A stretch of DNA of 64,000 nt. Source: Onchocerca volvulus (Eukaryota; Nematoda; Chromadorea; Rhabditida; Onchocercidae). Position 1 is the stretch's first letter. Every line of letters starts with the position of its first letter. The notes beneath the pieces were generated by a model. The model had not been told where the DNA came from and did not search any database. It worked only from the letters and a program-made list of their open reading frames with translations. The stretch is taken from the NCBI GenBank assembly GCA_000499405.2, contig HG738140.1:10071560-10135559 (forward strand), in the 5' to 3' direction. Made by a program: the position numbers and the translations under genes. Shown piece by piece: positions 61,701 through 64,000 of this stretch.

Positions 61701-64000
61701 TTAACGCAAAACATTTCAGGTTTGTAGATTTAGTGAAGAATACACGAAATGTGGAGTATATCAAGCTTATCGTATCCTGTTTAGACTACAGTTCTAAAGA
61801 TTCTTTTAATCGTTTTATCCTTCAAACGGCTCTCACTAGTGCCACCGAGGTATCCTTTTTGAAATTTAATTGATTGATTCTGATCCTTTTTAAAATTTGG
61901 TAAATTGATTTTGATTTGAAGGAATGGAATATGAAGAGCATAAAAAAATTTGTTTATGTCTATTTCACGGATTAATTCTACTTTGAAAAAAGTATTTATT
62001 TGTTGGTAGAGTATGAAGATAAGGAAAGAGATTGCAGTGAATATCATATTGTTAAAAATGTTTATACAATGAAATTCTTTTCCTTTATTTGTGGAACTAG
62101 TACTCATTAATTGTGCTTATTTTGGTACCATGACTCGTTCATTTTAATTACAAATATTTTCTCTAGTTTTGGTTGTTGCAAAAATACTAAAAACAGATGA
62201 AAGATTTCCTTTTTTAAAAATATTTGATGTACTTATTTTATTAACTTTATTCTATGAACATTAATTTTTAGGCTGGCAGGAAATGGACAACTCAATTTCT
62301 GAGCATTTTGGCGTCTCACAACATTAGTGATTTCTCTGTTTGGGTGATAAAATTGTTGTTGGGGCAACTTGCAGACTCCTCGGCAAAAATTGTCCGATAT
62401 GCGTTGCGTTTATTACATCATTGGATACCGGTGTGTTGGTGATTTGATTCTTTGGAAGTTCGCGAAATTTGTATTTTTTAAAAATTTGTCGATAACATAT
62501 TCCAGATGTCCTCAAAGTTTTTTATATTTAAAAATTGGTCTGGAAAAAATCCAAATTATTAATTCTTGAGGCCAAGATTAAAAAACAATTTGAACTAAAT
62601 AAACGAACAGTGGAAAATAATCTAAATATATGTTTCCACTTTTTTAAAAGTGTAAGTAATTAAGTTGTTGAGGTTTTGAATTTTAATCGGTGTTTCATTA
62701 TATCTCGATGATGATGCACAAATAATTGTTATTAATGATGTCAATTTGGACTTACGGATGTGATATCTATTTACAGCAATATCCGGAGAGTATTTATCTT
62801 ATCAAGGATATATGTTTTGATGGATTTGGGGATGCAGGAACTTTGTTAAAAACATATCTTTTCTCCAGTGAGAATTATGTCGAGGACAATTATCGCGATA
62901 CTTTAGCAGCTCTGGATTATTGGAAAAAGGTGTGAACTGAATCAATTTTCGTAAGGAAAGTCAGAAATTTAAAATTTTACTAAAATGAGGTGAAAGTTTT
63001 GTGAGAATACGATACGAGTAGCAAGGTATTCGAAATATCAAGTAATTTTGCATAAGAAACTCAATTGCTGGAATGATTAATTAGAAAGTATATGAAAATC
63101 TAGAATTTTTTCTTTTTTTTTTTTTTTTTTTATTTAATTCTACAGTTATCTTTTAGTTTTATAACCATATAATTAATTTTTGCAATTAATTTTGATTGAT
63201 AGTTAAGTCATTAAGTTATTCGTCATTTCCGATAAACTTTGTTTCCAAAAATGTTTCTGTCAATCTAATGTAGTAATCATTGGTTTTTTATTACGAAAGG
63301 AATGCAAACGTAATTTTATCCGGTATTTGTTCCAATTTAAGATCAATATTGTTTTTTGAATCTTATGGTTTACTATTTTTAAAAATTCAATATGCGTTAC
63401 GTCGAGATAGTTGATGAGGATGTCAGGATTGCTTTGCTGAATTCGAAGCGTTCAATCGATGGACGATATGCAAGGCCTTCAAATGAGCGGTTTGTTCATT
63501 AATATAATTTTCCATGACTCGCACTGCTCTATCCGACTCCATTGACAAAAAATATGCATCATTAATTTTCTGAGAATCAAAACCTTGAATTTATCTTCGA
63601 TGGAATATCTTATTGCGAAAAACTTGATTGTTCCCTTATTCATTAATTTGATTTAAACTGAAATCCTTTGCGGTGCATAGCATATTTTTTATGAATTCTG
63701 AAGGAAGGAAAGGATAAGTAAGAAAGGAAATCATAAGACTTCTATTTTTGACGCTTTTTCGAAAAAAAAAAAAAAAAACATTATAGTATGGAAAATTCCA
63801 TCCATTCTTACCTGATTTCATAAATGGCAGTCAAATAATTAGCATTAAAAGTGAAGTTTTGACATTTTACATGCAGTGGCGAACCTTTTAAATTTAGGAT
63901 TGCCAAATTAGGTGTGTCAATGCCAGTACATCTTTATGGACAACTGGCGCAACATGATACCGGTCGTGAATTACTGTTGAAATCGAATGAAGTTGTGAGA
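49780..64000 (+). CDS. rict-1: RICTOR, TORC2 subunit (3' end beyond window)
   Basis: Scaffold subunit of TOR complex 2, which phosphorylates AKT and SGK. The start is MKKLSRQIMTSAEINSSFEQ at 49780. Exons match RICTOR in order: KYMLSEASSVRTVTYRILRK (50101-50232), SLELDANNFEERVEALKLCI (50553-50786), AFSCFAIIIEQAAVAPDLVL (51219-51298), EFLTNAVFSDRLSTFVCQIL (51460-51595), FLNLLRTWAGLFACSILDDQ (52122-52261), IRDLIIECCCEILELPYSKI (52565-52713), ALSRIILQDPDDPVALRATL (53953-54037), LPMEWKLRVLSLPTLMCSAC (54556-54724), LFRNAIILLNRLNMLNSMAL (54941-55190), FQLLENYSYKVIPSRYSKKC (55424-55580), FITPAESSLNN (55752-55930), TGAMYYFAFIGAISAIKEGR (56033-56177), VEYIKLIVSCLDYSSKDSFN (61720-61850), WVIKLLLGQLADSSAKIVRY (62274-62430), LLKTYLFSSENYVEDNYRDT (62778-62930), VEIVDEDVRIALLNSKRSID (63390-63490) and VSMPVHLYGQLAQHDTGREL (63893 onward). 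The last matches the conserved PIHLYGQL motif. The C-terminal part is not in the window. Confidence 0.93.
52409..52470. repeat. Two-copy 34-bp tandem repeat in a RICTOR intron
   Basis: The sequence aaaaattcttgttataatta begins at 52409 and recurs with one change at 52443. Confidence 0.75.
57545..58190 (-). pseudogene. Cys-rich exon-like fragments nested in RICTOR intron
   Basis: Around 57560-57790 base composition rises and the minus strand shows protein-like frames: after a gcttag acceptor, GQCSLNKAGDMICASRYQDA then TACYKA and a stop; after a cactacag acceptor, AYCDLQPDCYKVFCLAE and a stop. Further upstream, about 58190-58090, the minus strand reads CPREPNWEPCITKELRMIDL then KDAIKSWRRMCINY before a GTTTGT donor. 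The dense cysteines suggest a small secreted protein. I could not join the pieces in phase, so it may be a pseudogene or a gene with further small exons. The plus strand is also open through the island, which keeps confidence low. Confidence 0.3.
58851..59102 (-). CDS. Hypothetical 83-aa ORF nested in RICTOR intron
   Basis: An uninterrupted frame begins MITTNIPAQSPSNLTIPTFS at 59102 and ends LQDYSSIFN at TAG 58851. Its residue mix (Pro, Ser, Gln, His, Thr, balanced acids) differs from the Lys/Ile/Phe/Asn bias of random frames here. There are no cysteines and no signal peptide. It could be a single-exon gene or the first exon of the minus-strand Cys-rich fragments below it. No homologue is recognised. 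Confidence 0.35.
   Translation of the reverse strand: MITTNIPAQSPSNLTIPTFSEESNGSKEFFKLDFLNVFFFENHEPLTFQHLQETIFRQFHPKTIGISIPRTDQTLQDYSSIFN
59296..59580 (+). CDS. Hypothetical exon nested in RICTOR intron
   Basis: After a strong acceptor (tttctttctggcag) the plus strand is open for 94 codons, reading ATRNCKKTKKELEEIRMKNQ, RPFIIHLPIHVDNDGHLQMY and CPPKHEKTYTREKRKSFGL, ending CCSRFHH and TGA. The charged, His/Pro-containing composition is protein-like. It has no matching upstream exon: a plus frame at 58380-58510 has a donor but the wrong phase. It could be an alternative terminal exon of RICTOR or the end of a separate gene. Neither can be shown here. Confidence 0.35.
   Translation, partial: WQATRNCKKTKKELEEIRMKNQYIRNTEMEIKTNRPFIIHLPIHVDNDGHLQMYCPPKHEKTYTREKRKSFGLTYPSLKRMREIGFECCSRFHH
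60044..60156 (+). other. Exon-like segment in RICTOR intron
   Basis: Acceptor ttatctctcaag, then a frame reading KENIELSVINRIIIDIIVFV and DKLLSGIDPL up to a GTAAGG donor. The flanking splice signals are good, but no adjoining exon in phase was found. It may be a decoy or alternative exon. Confidence 0.2.
60471..60618. ncRNA. Long imperfect hairpin in RICTOR intron
   Basis: The left arm, about 60471-60528, and the right arm, about 60563-60618, are reverse complements over roughly 47-55 bp with about 85 percent pairing. For example, gaacattgtttatgaacag pairs with the complement of the segment around 60580-60605, and ctataaatatt pairs with aatatttatag. The loop of about 35 bases is itself partly self-complementary. 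This could be a microRNA-like or other double-stranded RNA precursor, or a palindromic MITE. Confidence 0.5.
61127..61231 (-). CDS. Micro-ORF or terminal exon, 34 codons
   Basis: Minus frame MESQLDFSKLPYYFKKGLEF continuing PAECFDLLKEAGGY and TAA at 61127. An upstream in-frame stop lies about 15 bases before the ATG, and a possible acceptor (aaagaacag) lies 5 bases before it. Composition is strongly protein-like. It may be a complete microprotein or the last exon of a nested minus-strand gene. No family is recognised. Confidence 0.35.
   Translation of the reverse strand: MESQLDFSKLPYYFKKGLEFPAECFDLLKEAGGY

Larger units (their letters stand above)
56178..61719 (+). other. Very long RICTOR intron (about 5.5 kb)
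   Basis: The exon ending PLLQL at 56177 (phase 2) joins G-TTT-GTA-GAT at 61720 to give PLLQLFVDLVKNTRN, as in other RICTOR proteins, so everything between is one intron. It is about ten times longer than the other introns of this gene. It starts with a poly-T tract (56188-56211) and contains several nested ORFs on both strands, a GC-richer island and a long hairpin, listed separately. Confidence 0.8.

Noticed and set aside
61556..61719. Plus-strand open frame running into the RICTOR exon at 61720
   Set aside because: The frame before 61720 does not match RICTOR, while the junction PLLQL|FVDLVKN does. The open stretch is intron read-through.
1..64000. CRISPR arrays, rRNA, intact tRNA genes, bacterial operons
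   Set aside because: No regularly spaced repeats, no rRNA-like segment, no cloverleaf with intact arms, and the only bacterial-type coding sequence is the broken clpA fragment.

Overview
This is AT-rich eukaryotic DNA with many small exons, GT-AG introns mostly of 40-500 bp, and candidate spliced-leader acceptors a few bases before start codons. The recognisable proteins are animal proteins. A decayed fragment of a Wolbachia-type clpA gene sits inside one intron. Together these suggest a filarial nematode (Onchocercidae) that has, or once had, Wolbachia. The species cannot be fixed from the sequence alone. Seven well-supported protein genes form the backbone: (1) minus strand, left edge to about 10.24 kb, phospholipase C-gamma (plc-3 type), with its 3' end off the window; (2) minus, 17.62-20.96 kb, an F-box/WD40 protein of FBXW9 type; (3) minus, 21.75-27.51 kb, a MYST histone acetyltransferase with double PHD finger (KAT6/MOZ type, like C. 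elegans lsy-12); (4) plus, 29.62-34.35 kb, a leucine-rich-repeat protein; (5) minus, 35.14-37.48 kb, the TPR co-chaperone SGT; (6) minus, 39.88-47.05 kb, the plasma-membrane scaffold EFR3; (7) plus, 49.78 kb to the right edge, the TORC2 subunit RICTOR, truncated at the window end. Genes 3 and 4 diverge, as do 6 and 7; genes 4 and 5 converge. The stretches between these genes are not empty. They hold exon-like segments with good splice sites and protein-like translations: a five-exon secreted protein with a C-terminal cysteine cluster (13.30-14.43 kb), a two-exon secreted peptide (15.41-15.67 kb), an exon cluster upstream of PLC-gamma (10.86-11.64 kb), a small plus-strand gene between SGT and EFR3 (38.15-39.77 kb), and a small plus-strand gene just upstream of RICTOR (48.42-49.30 kb). 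One RICTOR intron is about 5.5 kb, far longer than the others, and carries several nested ORFs, a long hairpin and a Cys-coding island. Functionally, PLC-gamma, EFR3 (anchor of PI4-kinase III-alpha, which feeds the PIP2 pool that PLC-gamma hydrolyses) and RICTOR all serve plasma-membrane phosphoinositide and growth signalling. Their proximity may be chance. The other genes concern ubiquitin ligation, chromatin acetylation and chaperoning. No rRNA, CRISPR array or intact tRNA was seen. Exon edges given are read by eye and should be taken as approximate unless stated.
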